DNA of 64,000 bases from Nitrospinota bacterium (GCA_016208975.1 JACQXA010000004.1:1179015-1243014), one strand, 5' to 3'. Shown: positions 20,807 through 31,395, counted from the first letter of the stretch. Numbers and translations: made by a program. The notes: generated by a model from the sequence alone, not told the origin.

Positions 20807-21355
20807 TTGCCTCGACGGAAAAGGAGTTTAAGTGAAAAGGACATATCAGCCTCACAACACGAGGCGGAAGCGGACCCACGGATTTCTGGTCCGGATGAAA
20901 ACAAGAGGCGGGCGTTTGGTGATAAAAAACAGGCGCGCAAAAGGCCGGAAAAGGCTGGCGGTTTAAGGCTGGGGGGTAACAGGTTCGGAAAAGAGAGCAG
21001 GCTCAGGAAAAAGCGGGAGTTTGACGGGGTTTTCGCGAAAGGCGGAAGGTACCGGGGCGAAAAACTGCTGTTCGTATTTAATCCGAATGGATCGGAAATA
21101 TCGCGCCTTGGGTTGGCCGTATCGAGAAAGGCAGGGAAGGCCGTAGAGCGCAACAGGATAAAACGGTTGTTGCGGGAGGTGTTCCGGTTGAACCGGGACC
21201 GGCTGGAAAAAGGAATGGATCTCATAATGAGCCCCCTGCTAAAAGTAAGGCCCGCCGGATACCACGAGTACGAGGCGGATTTTTCAAGGTTTGTGGAAAG
21301 AATAACGGCAAAAAGCCGGGCGCCACAAAAAAGAGAAGGCAATACGCCTGAATAG
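20807..21355 (+). CDS. rnpA: RNase P protein component with N-terminal extension encoded over rpmH
   Basis: 182 residues, well above the usual 110-130. The RNase P protein domain runs from about residue 62 ([40 protein letters not shown] with the RNR motif). Between the TTG at 20807 and this domain there is no in-frame ATG, GTG or TTG. Translation therefore either starts at that TTG, 25 bases before the rpmH start, or uses a non-standard codon such as CTG at 20970. The roughly 55-residue extension is very basic and reads the rpmH gene in another frame. This arrangement is known from Thermus. The partner RNase P RNA is not in the window. Confidence 0.88.
   Translation: MPRRKRSLSEKDISASQHEAEADPRISGPDENKRRAFGDKKQARKRPEKAGGLRLGGNRFGKESRLRKKREFDGVFAKGGRYRGEKLLFVFNPNGSEISRLGLAVSRKAGKAVERNRIKRLLREVFRLNRDRLEKGMDLIMSPLLKVRPAGYHEYEADFSRFVERITAKSRAPQKREGNTPE
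20832..20966 (+). CDS. rpmH: Ribosomal protein L34, nested inside rnpA
   Basis: 44 residues starting with GTG at 20832 ([18 protein letters not shown], then [20 protein letters not shown], ending RLAV), which is canonical L34 over its full length. An AAGGAG ribosome site lies at 20821-20826, 5 bases before the start and inside the rnpA frame. The gene is read in the +1 frame relative to rnpA and lies wholly within it. L34 sits in the 50S subunit near 23S rRNA. Confidence 0.95.
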   Translation: MKRTYQPHNTRRKRTHGFLVRMKTRGGRLVIKNRRAKGRKRLAV

Positions 21356-21469
21356 AACAGCGATACCTGAAACCGGCGGGGATAGACGCCCCGCATTACT
21401 CGCGGCCCCCGCTAACCGGCTCCCTGGTTCCGGCCCTGAAAGGCTCCCAATGAAGGGCCAATTGGGGAA

Positions 21470-21679
21470 ATGAGGCGTCTTTTCATTTTGGCGGTACAAG
21501 GATACAGGCTGATCGTCTCGCCTGTTCTGCCGCCATCCTGCAAATACCACCCCACTTGCTCCCACTACGCCATTGAGGCCTTTGAAAGACACGGCGTGTT
21601 TTACGGGCTTTGGCTTGCCGCCGGAAGAATATTGAGATGCAACCCGTTTGCTAAAGGAGGGTTCGATCCCGTTCCATGA
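21470..21679 (+). CDS. yidD: Membrane protein insertion efficiency factor YidD
   Basis: 69 residues with the family hallmark of conserved cysteines: [21 protein letters not shown] and [17 protein letters not shown]. Assists YidC-dependent insertion of inner-membrane proteins. Begins 114 bases after rnpA and overlaps the yidC start (ATGA), the standard order rpmH-rnpA-yidD-yidC. Confidence 0.95.
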   Translation: MRRLFILAVQGYRLIVSPVLPPSCKYHPTCSHYAIEAFERHGVFYGLWLAAGRILRCNPFAKGGFDPVP

Positions 21680-23430
21680 TGGATAGAAAATTTTTCCTCG
21701 CCCTCTTCGCCTCCATGGCGCTTCTTATTGGATACAACGTCTATTATGAATGGCGTTACGGAGCCTATCTGCAACAGCAGGAGCAAATAACCGCTGAAAA
21801 AGAGGAAGCAAAACCCGGAGACAAGCAGGAAGCCAAAAATTTAAACAAGCCAGCCGCCGGCCAGCCTCAGGCAGAGGCCCCCTCAAACGTTCCCGGCCAG
21901 GTTGCTCCCGTGGCCGGTAGCCAGGTTGATGAAGCCGCTCCCGGCCCCATGGCGGACAGCATGTTCGATAAAGCCGTTACCGCGGAAACCGCCGAGAAGC
22001 TTATCGTTATAAAGACCGGCGTCACCGAGGTGACCCTTACGAACCGGGGCGCCATACCCAAGAATTATCTGCTGGAAAAATACCGGGATAAGACCGGCAA
22101 TAAAATGGATCTGCGGTTCAATTTCGAGCAGTATCAGCAGAAACTTTCCGAGCAGGGCAAATCCCTGCTGAACGTGAAGTACATACCCCCCATGGGGTTG
22201 AAATTCCCTAAAGACGCTTTTTCGGACCGGGTCAACGGCTCCCTTTTCACCCTTGGGGAAACCCGGGGCGAAATAACGCTAAAAGAGGGGGACAAACCAG
22301 TCACCCTGGTTTATCTGTTGGAAGACCCGTCTGGAATAAAAATCAGCAAAAGCTACACCTTCTACCCGAACTCTTACAGTTTCGATTTCTCAGTACAGGT
22401 GATTTCAGACCCCAAATGGGGCGTTTTCGACTATTCGCTGGTGTGGTTCGGGCTGGGGGATGAAGATGCGGACCTGACCGGAGCCGTGTATTCCTACCAT
22501 GGCCCTATCATACTGGTGGGCAAGGAGCGGGTTGCCGAAGCGCCGGATTCCGACGAGCCGCGCAAGAAATATGCTGGGGATGTTCATTGGGCGGCCCTGA
22601 CAAACCGTTATTACGCCATGGTTACCACCCCGGTGGCCACCGCCACTAAAACCGTAACGGCCCAGTATGTGGACGATAACAATTTCGCGCTGGAGTGGGA
22701 TTTCAAGTCCACCCTGGATAAAAAGGCCGAATCGTTCAGCGTATTCGTGGGGCCCAAAGAGCACGAGGTGTTGGGTAAATACACCAACGGGGTATATTCG
22801 GTAATAGATTACGGCTGGTTCGACATTATCGCCAAACCGATATATGTGGTTCTGTCCACCTTCCATGGGTGGACGGGGAACTGGGGCTGGTCCATCATTA
22901 TGCTAACGGTGCTGGCCAAGGTCCTGTTCTTCCCCCTGTCGCAGAAAGCCTTCCGTTCAATGCAGAAACTGCAGAAGCTTCAGCCGCAGATGAAAAAGCT
23001 TCAGGAGGTTTATAAGGACGACCGGGACACTTTAAACCGGGAGTTGATGGCCCTTTATAAAGAGCAAAAGGTGAATCCGCTGGGCGGTTGTCTGCCGGTT
23101 ATCATGCAGATCCCGATATTCTTCGCGTTGTACAAGGTCCTGCTGGAGTCTATCGAGCTGAAAGGGGCCGGGTGGGCGCTGTGGATCCACGATCTGGCTC
23201 AACAGGACCCTTATTATGTCACCCCTGTGTTAATGGGCATCACAATGCTGATCCAGCAGATGATGACGCCTAAAACCGGGGATCCTTTGCAAAGAAAGAT
23301 GATGATGGCCTTGCCGGTGGTGTTTACGTTCATGTTCCTGTCGTTCCCGGCGGGCCTGGTGATTTACTGGCTTGTGAACAACATATTAACGATTGTCCAG
23401 CAATGGATCATATACAGAGAAGCCAAGTGA
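21676..23430 (+). CDS. yidC: Membrane protein insertase YidC (Gram-negative type)
   Basis: 584 residues. N-terminal membrane anchor (about residues 5-22), a Glu/Lys/Pro/Ala-rich linker, a large periplasmic P1 domain (about 105-370), then the five-helix insertase core with [40 protein letters not shown] and [17 protein letters not shown]. The P1 domain marks a diderm bacterium. Start ATG at 21676 overlaps yidD; a second ATG follows immediately. Confidence 0.97.
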   Translation: MMDRKFFLALFASMALLIGYNVYYEWRYGAYLQQQEQITAEKEEAKPGDKQEAKNLNKPAAGQPQAEAPSNVPGQVAPVAGSQVDEAAPGPMADSMFDKAVTAETAEKLIVIKTGVTEVTLTNRGAIPKNYLLEKYRDKTGNKMDLRFNFEQYQQKLSEQGKSLLNVKYIPPMGLKFPKDAFSDRVNGSLFTLGETRGEITLKEGDKPVTLVYLLEDPSGIKISKSYTFYPNSYSFDFSVQVISDPKWGVFDYSLVWFGLGDEDADLTGAVYSYHGPIILVGKERVAEAPDSDEPRKKYAGDVHWAALTNRYYAMVTTPVATATKTVTAQYVDDNNFALEWDFKSTLDKKAESFSVFVGPKEHEVLGKYTNGVYSVIDYGWFDIIAKPIYVVLSTFHGWTGNWGWSIIMLTVLAKVLFFPLSQKAFRSMQKLQKLQPQMKKLQEVYKDDRDTLNRELMALYKEQKVNPLGGCLPVIMQIPIFFALYKVLLESIELKGAGWALWIHDLAQQDPYYVTPVLMGITMLIQQMMTPKTGDPLQRKMMMALPVVFTFMFLSFPAGLVIYWLVNNILTIVQQWIIYREAK

Positions 23431-23444
23431 GAGGTGAACAGGAT

Positions 23445-24632
23445 ATGGAATGGGTTGAAGTGGAAGGGGCCACTAAGGAAGAGGCGGAGCGCAAGGCATT
23501 AGGAGTTTTAGGCGCGGAGAAGCTTGAGGATATTGAGACCGAAGAGGTAAAAGTTACCCGGAAGTTTCTGGGTGTTGGGGGCAAGACATTTAAGATCCGG
23601 GCCAGGCGGAAGGCGGTGGCCCAGGAAGCGATAGGGGAAGAAGCCGCCAGCGAGGCCCCCGTCGAGACAAGGCATGCGCCCAGACGGGAGCATGTGGCCC
23701 TTGAGGAGCCCGAGATAGAACCGGCTGAAGTGGAAATTGCGCCGGAAGAAAAACCGGAGGCTATCTCCGCGCCAGAAGATATCGTCACTATGGAGTCGCT
23801 TTACAGGCCATGGGTGAAAGAGGGGCCGGGCGGTGTGGTGATGCCCAAGAAAGGCCGCGGGTTTGGCCGGAGGATTTATGACGCGGATCCGCTCCGCCCC
23901 ACGGTAAGCGCCACGGCGAGGCATGAGTCGGAAATAGGCGAAGTGGAGCCAATCGAGGAGGAAGAGGATTTCGAGATTCCGGAGCTGGCGGATGACCAAA
24001 GTTCTCCCATTACCGAGGAAACCCGGGACAGGGCCGTGGATTTCATCAAGAAAACCCTGACCGAAATGGAATTGACCGGTGAGGTTAAAGGGTTCCGGAT
24101 GGCCGACAGGCTTCACATCCAGATCGAAACCGAAAACGGCGGGCTTCTGATAGGGCGCAAGGGGGAGACCCTGGAAGCTTTGCAGTATCTGACGGACATT
24201 GTGGTTAACCGGCACCTGGAAGGCCGGATCCGCATAGTGCTGGATACGGAAAATTACCGGGAACGGCGGAAGTCTAAAATAGCCCATATGGCCCGGGATG
24301 CGGCGGAAGACGCCATTCGCACTCACAGGTCCGTACCGCTTCCTCCCATGAATCCCGCTGAAAGGCGGCTGGTGCATACCACCCTTGCCAAAGACACCAG
24401 GGTGGAAACCAAGTCTGAGGGGGAGGGTAGCAGGCGAAGGGTTATTGTCCATCCTGTGGGCGCCAAGAAATTCAGCCACAAAAAAGGTGGCGGAAGAGGC
24501 GGCCGCGGTGGCGGTTATGGTGGAGGTGGAGGCGGTTATGGGAACCGTGGCGGCGGCGGTGGGGGAGGCTCCTCTTATCGCGGTGGCGGAAGCGGGGGCG
24601 GCGGTAGCCGGGACAGGGGCCGGCGGCGCTAA
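23445..24632 (+). CDS. jag: Jag/KhpB RNA-binding protein with Gly/Arg-rich tail
   Basis: 395 residues from the ATG at 23445 (ribosome site GAGAGGTG). Order: Jag_N domain (about 1-55, EWVEVEGATKEEAERKALGVLG), an acidic linker, KH domain (about 195-270, with GLLIGRKGETLEALQYL), R3H domain (about 270-335, RDAAEDAIRTHRSVPLPPMNPAERR), then about 50 residues almost entirely Gly, Arg, Tyr and Ser (GGGRGGRGGGYGG, ending RDRGRRR). The RGG-like tail is not part of ordinary Jag. Jag proteins bind RNA with KhpA and affect cell elongation. Located after yidC as usual. Confidence 0.93.
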   Translation: MEWVEVEGATKEEAERKALGVLGAEKLEDIETEEVKVTRKFLGVGGKTFKIRARRKAVAQEAIGEEAASEAPVETRHAPRREHVALEEPEIEPAEVEIAPEEKPEAISAPEDIVTMESLYRPWVKEGPGGVVMPKKGRGFGRRIYDADPLRPTVSATARHESEIGEVEPIEEEEDFEIPELADDQSSPITEETRDRAVDFIKKTLTEMELTGEVKGFRMADRLHIQIETENGGLLIGRKGETLEALQYLTDIVVNRHLEGRIRIVLDTENYRERRKSKIAHMARDAAEDAIRTHRSVPLPPMNPAERRLVHTTLAKDTRVETKSEGEGSRRRVIVHPVGAKKFSHKKGGGRGGRGGGYGGGGGGYGNRGGGGGGGSSYRGGGSGGGGSRDRGRRR

Positions 24633-24653
24633 TCAGACTCTGGATAAAAAATG

Positions 24654-24688
24654 TCCGGCGGGTCAACACCGCCGGATTTTTTATTTTT
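24654..24688 (+). terminator. Rho-independent terminator after jag
   Basis: Stem TCCGGCGG (24654-24661) and CCGCCGGA (24669-24676) with a 7-base loop, followed by TTTTTTATTTTT. Separates the rpmH-jag block from mnmE. Confidence 0.85.
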
Positions 24689-24732
24689 ACCCGTAGCGGA
24701 TAATTTGAAAATGCGCCAGGCTTATAATTGAA

Positions 24733-26142
24733 ATGATGAAAAAGGAAGAGATCCGGCAAGAAGAGACCATAGCCGCCATCTCCACAGCCACAGGCGAGGG
24801 GGGCATTGGCATGGTGCGCCTTTCCGGAATTGGGGCGCTTAAAATATCCCGCGAAATATTTAGAACCCCATCCGGCGGCGTCAAAGAGAAATTCGATCAA
24901 CGAAAAGCTTATTACGGTTTTGCGGTGGACGCGGCGGGTAGCCGGATTGACGAAATATTGCTTACCATCATGAAATCCCCCAAAAGCTATACACGGGAAG
25001 ACATGACGGAGATAACCTGCCACGGCGGCCCGTTGCTGGTGAAAAAGATATTAAACAGGGCCCAGGAGTTGGGGGCGCGTTTGGCCCTCCCGGGGGAGTT
25101 TTCAAAAAGGGCCTTTCTGAATGGAAGGATAGACCTGATCCAGGCGGAGGCCATAATAGATATAATCCGGGCACGGTCGGAGAAGGGCTGGAAAACCGCA
25201 TTCTCACAGCTGGACGGCAGGCTTTCCGAGCGGCTTACGAAAATTGAAAATGAACTGGTGGAAGTTTTATCCCAGATAGAGGCTTCAATAGATTTCCCCG
25301 ATGAAGAACTGGAAATAGTCTCCAACGAAAAAATATTTGGCATGATGACCGAATTGTTGGGGGACATCGAGAAGTTGACCGCCACATACGACCTGGGCCG
25401 GATATACCGGGATGGGGTGTCCGTCACCATTATGGGCAGGCCCAACGTGGGCAAGTCCAGCCTGATGAACGCCTTGCTCGAGCGGGACCGGATGATAGTG
25501 ACCCCATATCCCGGCACCACCCGGGACACCGTGGAGGAGACGCTTCAGATAGAAGGGGTGGCCGTGAAAATGGTGGACACCGCCGGGGTGAGGGAAGTGG
25601 AAGACCCGGCGGAGCGGATGGGGGTGGAACGGACCATGCGGGCCGCGCAAGAGGCGGATGTGGTATTGATGCTTTTCGATGGTTCCGCGGCGTTGACCCC
25701 AGAGGATGAAAGGCTTATTGAAAACATGCAGGATGGGGCTCCGGACAGGGTGATTTTAGTGATAAATAAAAAGGATCAGCCCGCCGCATGGGACGAGTCG
25801 AAAATAGCGAATAATTATCCGACAGCGAAAATCCTGAAAATATCCGCAAAGACCGGCGAGGGGATGGAAGATCTGCGGAGCGCCGTGGTGGAGGAGGTCG
25901 AAAAAAAAGGGGACATATTAAGCGACGGCCCGGTTCTTACCCGACAGAGGCATATTGAGCAATTGAGACGAATGGGGCAGTCGGTGGAAAGGGCCATGGA
26001 GGCCGTAAGGGGAAACATGAGCCGGGAGTTCGTGGCGGCGGATTTGAGCGACGCCAGGGAGAGTCTGGAGGAGTTGACCGGCAAATCGGTGACCGACGAG
26101 GTGCTGGAAAAAATATTCAGCGAGTTTTGCATAGGTAAATGA
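24733..26142 (+). CDS. mnmE: tRNA modification GTPase MnmE
   Basis: 469 residues. N-terminal folate-binding domain (about 10-125, [18 protein letters not shown]), helical domain, inserted G domain from about 230 ([32 protein letters not shown]) and the C-terminal CIGK motif (FCIGK) with the catalytic cysteine. With MnmG it adds the (carboxymethyl)aminomethyl group at U34 of certain tRNAs. Two ATGs stand in tandem at 24733 and 24736. Its end overlaps mnmG by 4 bases. Confidence 0.97.
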   Translation: MMKKEEIRQEETIAAISTATGEGGIGMVRLSGIGALKISREIFRTPSGGVKEKFDQRKAYYGFAVDAAGSRIDEILLTIMKSPKSYTREDMTEITCHGGPLLVKKILNRAQELGARLALPGEFSKRAFLNGRIDLIQAEAIIDIIRARSEKGWKTAFSQLDGRLSERLTKIENELVEVLSQIEASIDFPDEELEIVSNEKIFGMMTELLGDIEKLTATYDLGRIYRDGVSVTIMGRPNVGKSSLMNALLERDRMIVTPYPGTTRDTVEETLQIEGVAVKMVDTAGVREVEDPAERMGVERTMRAAQEADVVLMLFDGSAALTPEDERLIENMQDGAPDRVILVINKKDQPAAWDESKIANNYPTAKILKISAKTGEGMEDLRSAVVEEVEKKGDILSDGPVLTRQRHIEQLRRMGQSVERAMEAVRGNMSREFVAADLSDARESLEELTGKSVTDEVLEKIFSEFCIGK

Positions 26143-28010
26143 CGTTTAAAACCGAGGTGGTGGTGATAGGCGGCGGCCACGCCGGCATAGAAGCGGCGCT
26201 GGCCTGCGCCCGGATGGGCGTTCCCACGGTGATGATCACCATGAATATAGACCAGATTGGGGCCATGAGCTGTAACCCGGCCATAGGCGGGCTGGCCAAG
26301 GGGCATCTGGTTAGGGAGATAGACGCGCTAGGGGGCGAAATGGCCCGGTGCATAGACGCAACCGGCATCCAGTTCCGGGTGTTGAACAGCTCCAAAGGGC
26401 CAGCGGTCCGGTCTTTCCGGGCCCAGGCGGACAGAAGGCTTTACAGGGCGCGGATGATAAAGACGCTGGAAGGCCAGCCCAACCTTCTGATCCGGCAGGG
26501 CATGGTAACGAAAATAGTTACCGAAGGTAATAAAATAACTGGAGTGGAAACGGCGCTGGGGGAGCGGTTCGAGTGCCGGGCCGTGGCTCTCACACCGGGC
26601 ACGTTCATGAATGGGCTCATCCACATAGGTTTAAAATCGTTTCCGGCGGGCCGTGCGGGGGATTTCGCATCTGTGGGGCTTTCGGACTCATTAAAAGAGC
26701 TGGGCTTCGAAATGGGGCGGATGAAAACCGGCACATGTCCCAGGCTGGACCGGGCCACCATAGATTTCTCGCGGACCCAGGAACAGCCCGGCGATGAACA
26801 TCCGCGACCCTTTTCCTTTTTCTCCGATGGAATCAGGCAACCGCAGATATCGTGTTTCATAACATATACCAACGATGCAACCCATGAGACGATCGCGGGA
26901 AACCTGGACCGGTCGCCGCTCTACACCGGCGTGATTGAAGGCGTTGGGCCGCGATATTGCCCATCCATCGAGGATAAGGTTAAAAGGTTCCCCGAAAAGA
27001 ACCGCCACCAGATTTTTCTGGAGCCGGAGGGGTTGGAGACAAAAGAGATTTACCCTAATGGGCTTAGCACTTCTCTGCCGGTGGACGTACAGCTGAAATT
27101 CCTTCGCACCATACCGGGGCTGGAAAAAGTGGAGATCATGCGCCCAGGATACGCCATAGAGTACGATTACTGCCCTCCAACCCAACTGCACCCCACATTA
27201 GAGACAAAGCTTGTTAACGGGCTGTTTTTCGCCGGGCAGATAAACGGCACTTCTGGATACGAAGAAGCCGCCGCCCAGGGGATAGTTGCCGGGATAAATT
27301 CAGCGTTATATACAAAGGGAGGGGCACAGGTAACGTTCCACCGGCAGGAATCTTACATTGGCGTGATGATAGACGACCTGGTAACGAAAGGAACCTCCGA
27401 GCCATACCGCATGTTCACCTCCCGGGCGGAATTCCGGCTGTTGCTGAGGCAGGACAACGCTGATCTGCGTCTATGCGACACAGGGCATAGGGTGGGGTTG
27501 CTGGCCAAAGCCGATTACGAAGCGTTTTCAAAAAAACGGGAACGCATTCAAAAAGAGTTGCAAGAAATTGAAAACAAAAGGATAAAGCGCGATAGTGTAC
27601 TGGACGGCGAGAGCATGTTCGGCGGTAAAATCCCGGAGGACGGCATAACGCTGAAAGATTTGCTACGACGGCCGGAGGTCGCGTTTAATGATTTGCCAAA
27701 GTACGCCCGGCCCGATGATTTAACGGAAGAAGAGGCCGAGCAGATAGAGATCACCGTGAAGTACGAGGGATATATCAAACGGCAGGAGCGTCTGCTGGAG
27801 AAAACCCTGGAGTCTGAAAATAAAATGTTCCCTCCGGATTTTGATTTTTCGCAAGCGCCGGGATTGTCCTCCGAGGTGCGGGAGAAGCTGGTGAAAATCC
27901 GGCCCGCTAACCTTGGCCAGGCGTCGCGCATATCCGGCGTCACACCGGCGGCATTAACAATTTTGCACATCTACCTTGAAAAACTTACCCAAGAACAAAG
28001 GCGCCTTTGA
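26139..28010 (+). CDS. mnmG: tRNA uridine-5-carboxymethylaminomethyl modification enzyme MnmG (GidA)
   Basis: 623 residues, FAD protein partner of MnmE. N-terminal dinucleotide motif [16 protein letters not shown], then [20 protein letters not shown], the cysteine-containing [24 protein letters not shown], and the C-terminal helical domain for MnmE and tRNA. Length and motif order are standard. Translationally coupled to mnmE; the 3' end overlaps the rsmG start by 35 bases. Confidence 0.97.
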   Translation: MTFKTEVVVIGGGHAGIEAALACARMGVPTVMITMNIDQIGAMSCNPAIGGLAKGHLVREIDALGGEMARCIDATGIQFRVLNSSKGPAVRSFRAQADRRLYRARMIKTLEGQPNLLIRQGMVTKIVTEGNKITGVETALGERFECRAVALTPGTFMNGLIHIGLKSFPAGRAGDFASVGLSDSLKELGFEMGRMKTGTCPRLDRATIDFSRTQEQPGDEHPRPFSFFSDGIRQPQISCFITYTNDATHETIAGNLDRSPLYTGVIEGVGPRYCPSIEDKVKRFPEKNRHQIFLEPEGLETKEIYPNGLSTSLPVDVQLKFLRTIPGLEKVEIMRPGYAIEYDYCPPTQLHPTLETKLVNGLFFAGQINGTSGYEEAAAQGIVAGINSALYTKGGAQVTFHRQESYIGVMIDDLVTKGTSEPYRMFTSRAEFRLLLRQDNADLRLCDTGHRVGLLAKADYEAFSKKRERIQKELQEIENKRIKRDSVLDGESMFGGKIPEDGITLKDLLRRPEVAFNDLPKYARPDDLTEEEAEQIEITVKYEGYIKRQERLLEKTLESENKMFPPDFDFSQAPGLSSEVREKLVKIRPANLGQASRISGVTPAALTILHIYLEKLTQEQRRL

Positions 28011-28617
28011 GTTTTTAGGCGCGCTCCCGGAAGATACGAAAGAATCTCTGGAGGCCTTCACGGAGGAGCTTATCCGCTGGAACAAGAAACTCTCGCTTAC
28101 GGCGGTGCCGGACGTGGAGATAATGGAAAAGCTTATAGCTCCCTCCGCGTGGTTGGGGATGGAGTATTCGCGGGAGAATATCGGCATTGTGGCGGATTTC
28201 GGATCGGGCCCGGGGGTTCCGGGGTTTGTAATGGCCTTGTGTGACAACCGGAACAAATATCTGCTAGTGGAATCGAAGGGCAAAAAAGCCGCATTTTTAA
28301 GGGAAGTAGCGAGAAAACTGGGGCTTGGGAGGGAGAGGGTGGAGGTGGCCAATATAAGGATGGCGCCGGAAGCCGCGCTCCCGCCCGTCCAAAGGCTGGT
28401 TTCCAGGGCGGCTGGGGATCTGGCCGAAGTGATGGGTTTGTGGAGGCAAAACATGACAACCGGAGGATCCGGCGACTTCTTTAAAGGCTCCGACGCGAAG
28501 GATGAGATAAAGGAGTTCAAGGAAACATACCCTAACGCCTCCGCCGAAATTCTCAAAACGCCGGATTGGTTCGGCGATCTCGTAATAGTAAGAGCGCGCC
28601 TGCCTTTATACAATTAA
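27976..28617 (+). CDS. rsmG: 16S rRNA m7G527 methyltransferase RsmG (GidB)
   Basis: 213 residues, TTG start at 27976 inside the end of mnmG. SAM-binding motif I is [17 protein letters not shown], followed by [20 protein letters not shown] and [10 protein letters not shown], as in the family. [15 protein letters not shown] near the N-terminus also matches. Methylates G527 of 16S rRNA. Order mnmE-mnmG-rsmG-parA-parB is the typical origin-proximal arrangement. Start position is less sure than identity. Confidence 0.93.
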   Translation: MKNLPKNKGAFEFLGALPEDTKESLEAFTEELIRWNKKLSLTAVPDVEIMEKLIAPSAWLGMEYSRENIGIVADFGSGPGVPGFVMALCDNRNKYLLVESKGKKAAFLREVARKLGLGRERVEVANIRMAPEAALPPVQRLVSRAAGDLAEVMGLWRQNMTTGGSGDFFKGSDAKDEIKEFKETYPNASAEILKTPDWFGDLVIVRARLPLYN

Positions 28618-28645
28618 AGCCTTCGCGTTATTTCGATGCCCTTAA

Positions 28646-28661
28646 TGTTTCACGTGAAACA
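28646..28661. promoter_or_regulatory. parS centromere site 1
   Basis: Perfect 16-bp palindrome TGTTTCACGTGAAACA, the universal bacterial parS sequence, between rsmG and parA. Confidence 0.97.
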
Positions 28662-28724
28662 AAACAGCCCCTCGGCCAAACATTAAATCCCGTCCATCAA
28701 CCCGATGAAAAACCGGGGATTGAT

Positions 28725-28740
28725 TGTTTCACGTGAAACA
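28725..28740. promoter_or_regulatory. parS centromere site 2
   Basis: A second perfect TGTTTCACGTGAAACA, 79 bases from the first (start to start). Two sites this close give ParB a strong loading point beside its own operon. Confidence 0.97.
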
Positions 28741-28810
28741 CAATTAAGTGCCTGGGTAAAATTTTGTTTTGAACCTGATTTTTTATTGATATACTCCAAC
28801 TTACTTACCT

Positions 28811-29719
28811 ATGAAAAAAATAATCGCCATTGTGAACCAGAAGGGTGGGGTGGGGAAAACCACCACCGCCGTAAACGTCGGGGCCTGTCTGGCCGTGGCG
28901 GATCAAAACGTTTTGCTCATAGATATAGACCCGCAGGGCAACGCCACCACCGGTTTGGGCCTCTCCAAAGCCGATGACGGGGAAAACAATATCTATTCCG
29001 CCCTGATGGAAGGGGAGATTACCGATGCCATGGTGTTCGACACCGCCGTGGACCGGCTAAAGGCAATCCCTTCCACTACAGACCTTTATGGCGCCGAAAT
29101 CGAGCTGGTATCCTTCGAGAACCGGGAAAAAAGGCTGGCGCAAATAATTGATAAAGTGACAGACAAGTACGATTTCGTGATTATAGACTGCCCCCCGTCT
29201 CTAGGGCTTCTCACCCTGAACGCCCTCACCGCCGCAGACTCCGTGCTGGCCCCCATACAAACCGAATATTACGCCCTGGAAGGTTTGAGCCAGCTGGTGC
29301 GAACCATAGACAGGGTGAAAGGGGCGTTCAACCCCGCGCTTTCCATAGAGGGGTTGTTGTTCACCATGGTGGATGGCCGCACCACTTTGTCCAACCAGGT
29401 GATGGAAGAGGTGAAGAACCATTTCGGTGACGCGGTGTTTGAAACGGTTATTCCCCGGAACATCAGGCTTTCCGAGGCCCCCTCGCACGGCAAGCCCATC
29501 ATCCTTTATGACGTGAAATCCAAAGGCGCAGACGCTTATGTGGATCTAGCTTACGAGATCATAAAAAGAAACAAAGGCGCGTTCCGGAAGGCCCAAGCGG
29601 TTCAAGAGCAGATGGGGCCGCCCCGGGCCGAAGAGGTGGAATCACCGGCCTTGGTAGAAGCGCAAACAGGTTCCATAGAGCCGGAAGCCATGGCGGCGAA
29701 CCAACAAATAGATGCATAA
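28811..29719 (+). CDS. parA: Chromosome-partitioning ATPase ParA/Soj
   Basis: 302 residues. Deviant Walker A QKGGVGKTTTAVNVGA, then DIDPQGNATTGLG and the Walker B stretch FVIIDCPPSLGLLTLNAL. About 45 extra residues at the C-terminus (Glu/Ala/Gln-rich) exceed the usual 255-260. Works with ParB and parS to segregate origins. The ATG at 28811 lies 70 bases after parS site 2. Confidence 0.97.
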   Translation: MKKIIAIVNQKGGVGKTTTAVNVGACLAVADQNVLLIDIDPQGNATTGLGLSKADDGENNIYSALMEGEITDAMVFDTAVDRLKAIPSTTDLYGAEIELVSFENREKRLAQIIDKVTDKYDFVIIDCPPSLGLLTLNALTAADSVLAPIQTEYYALEGLSQLVRTIDRVKGAFNPALSIEGLLFTMVDGRTTLSNQVMEEVKNHFGDAVFETVIPRNIRLSEAPSHGKPIILYDVKSKGADAYVDLAYEIIKRNKGAFRKAQAVQEQMGPPRAEEVESPALVEAQTGSIEPEAMAANQQIDA

Positions 29720-29748
29720 TATATTGATATTACAGGCGTTATAATAAT

Positions 29749-30594
29749 ATGAGTAGGCCAGCGCTAGGGCGCGGGTTATCCGCGCTTATCCCCTCAAGAC
29801 CCGTGGAAGAACACAAAGGGGATGTTATAAAGAACATCCCCGTGGAGCAGATTTCCGCCGGGCGGTACCAGCCCCGGATGGTGTTTAAAGAAGACCTTAT
29901 TCAGGAGCTGGCGGAATCCATCCGCGAAAAAGGGGTTATCCAGCCCATCATCGTGGCGGAGAAACGCTCCGGGTTCGAGCTTATCGCCGGGGAACGGCGG
30001 TGGCGTGCGGTTAAAATGCTTGGCCACAAAGAGATACCGGCCATCGTGAAAGTGGTGCGGGACTCGGACGCGCTGGAGATGGCCATTATAGAGAACATCC
30101 AGCGGGAGAATTTGAATCCCATCGAAGAGGCGCTGGCCTACGAGCGTTTGCTTAACGAGTTCGCCTTCACCCAGGAAGCTTTGGCCAAAAAGGTGGGGAA
30201 GAACCGCTCCACCGTGGCCAACCTTATGCGTCTCTTAAAACTGCCCGAAAAAATAAAGGCGGACATCGCCGACGCCCGGCTGACCATGGGCCATGCCCGC
30301 GCCTTGCTGGCGCTGGATGATGAGCGCGCCCAGTTGAAGTTGCGGGACGAAATTGTGAACGCCGGAATGAACGTGCGGCAGGTGGAAAGCCATGCCCAGG
30401 CCCGCTCCGGCAAATCGCCCAGAAAACATAAAGGCCCCGATGATGTCCATTTGAAAAGAGTGGCGTTAAGCCTGGAGCGGCGGTTGGGCTCCAAGGTGGA
30501 GATAAAAGCCAAGGCCCGGGGCGGCGTGATACACATCCAGTACCACAACGTGGACGAGTTGAACCGGATAATTGATCTTATCGGCGCGGATTAG
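29749..30594 (+). CDS. parB: Chromosome-partitioning protein ParB/Spo0J
   Basis: 281 residues. N-terminal CTPase/ParB domain with RYQPRMVFKEDLIQELAESI, GERRWRA and the arginine-rich IIENIQRENLNPIEEA. Central helix-turn-helix (QEALAKKVGKNRSTVANLMRLLKL) binds parS, and a C-terminal dimer domain (about 230-281) follows. Follows parA by 29 bases. Confidence 0.97.
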   Translation: MSRPALGRGLSALIPSRPVEEHKGDVIKNIPVEQISAGRYQPRMVFKEDLIQELAESIREKGVIQPIIVAEKRSGFELIAGERRWRAVKMLGHKEIPAIVKVVRDSDALEMAIIENIQRENLNPIEEALAYERLLNEFAFTQEALAKKVGKNRSTVANLMRLLKLPEKIKADIADARLTMGHARALLALDDERAQLKLRDEIVNAGMNVRQVESHAQARSGKSPRKHKGPDDVHLKRVALSLERRLGSKVEIKAKARGGVIHIQYHNVDELNRIIDLIGAD

Positions 30595-30723
30595 ACCTGT
30601 AAAAATCCGCGGCGGGCCAAACAAAAATGTTGTTTAAGCCCATCGGATTGATTTATCCTTTTGCTATTCCCTTTGGCTGGTGGCATGGCTGGATTTCTCG
30701 AACAAAAAATACGGGGTGGGGCA

Positions 30724-31146
30724 ATGGCGCGCGAGAGCATAGAAAAACACGAGATTAAAGCCTTCCTTGGTGACGAGACCGAGTTCACCGGTTATCTCAC
30801 GTTTGAAGGCACCGTGCGGATAGACGGCAAGTTCGAAGGCGAGATAAAAACCAACGACTACCTTATCATCGGCGAGACCGCCCATATCAAAGCGGAAATC
30901 AGCGTGGGCGCCATGATGGTTCAGGGCAAGGTTGAAGGCAACATTAACGCCTCCCGGAAATTGCACATCACCAGCAAAGGCGTGGTTATCGGCAATGTAT
31001 CCGCCACCGCGTTGCATATAGAAGATGGCGCCACGCTGGAAGGCAGTGTGCACATGATGAAATCCGGCGCGGAAGACAACGTTTTGCCCCTCACCCGCCG
31101 CAAGGCCAAAGAAGGGGACGAGGCCAAGTCCGCCGTGTCGGCCTAG
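30724..31146 (+). CDS. Bactofilin-family cytoskeletal protein
   Basis: 140 residues from the ATG at 30724; in-frame starts at 30661 and 30685 would add up to 21 residues and are less likely. The bactofilin core is visible as a right-handed beta-helix pattern: FTGYLTFEGTVRIDGKFEGEI, IIGETAHIKAEISVG, VQGKVEGNINASRKLHI and LHIEDGATLEGSV. Polymerises without nucleotide into membrane-associated filaments. Position after parAB is frequent; in some bacteria bactofilins help position ParAB. Confidence 0.9.
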   Translation: MARESIEKHEIKAFLGDETEFTGYLTFEGTVRIDGKFEGEIKTNDYLIIGETAHIKAEISVGAMMVQGKVEGNINASRKLHITSKGVVIGNVSATALHIEDGATLEGSVHMMKSGAEDNVLPLTRRKAKEGDEAKSAVSA

Positions 31147-31163
31147 CGTCATTTCAAGATTAC

Positions 31164-31200
31164 AGCGGGGCGCGTAAAAACGCCCCGCTTTTTTGTTTTT
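31164..31200 (+). terminator. Rho-independent terminator after the bactofilin gene
   Basis: Stem AGCGGGGCG (31164-31172) and CGCCCCGCT (31181-31189) followed by a run TTTTTTGTTTTT. Closes the parA-parB-bactofilin operon. Confidence 0.9.
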
Positions 31201-31241
31201 ATAACGCGCGCCGCCGGGCAGGTTTATAATCCATCCTGTAC

Positions 31242-31317
31242 GCGCCCGTGGCTCAACGGATAGAGCAACGGTCTTCGGAACCGTGGATTGCAGGTTCGAG
31301 TCCTGCCGGGCGCACCA
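31242..31317 (+). tRNA. tRNA-Arg(TCG)
   Basis: Full cloverleaf: acceptor GCGCCCG / CGGGCGC, D stem GCTC / GAGC, anticodon stem ACGGT / ACCGT around loop CTTCGGA (anticodon TCG), T stem GCAGG / CCTGC with TTCGAGT. The CCA end is encoded. Confidence 0.97.
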
Positions 31318-31395
31318 AACATCCAGCCACGTTTCGCAATTGTTATGAGCCATCCCTGGCATGAAAAACTTGACGGCGGCGAACAGGATAAGTAC

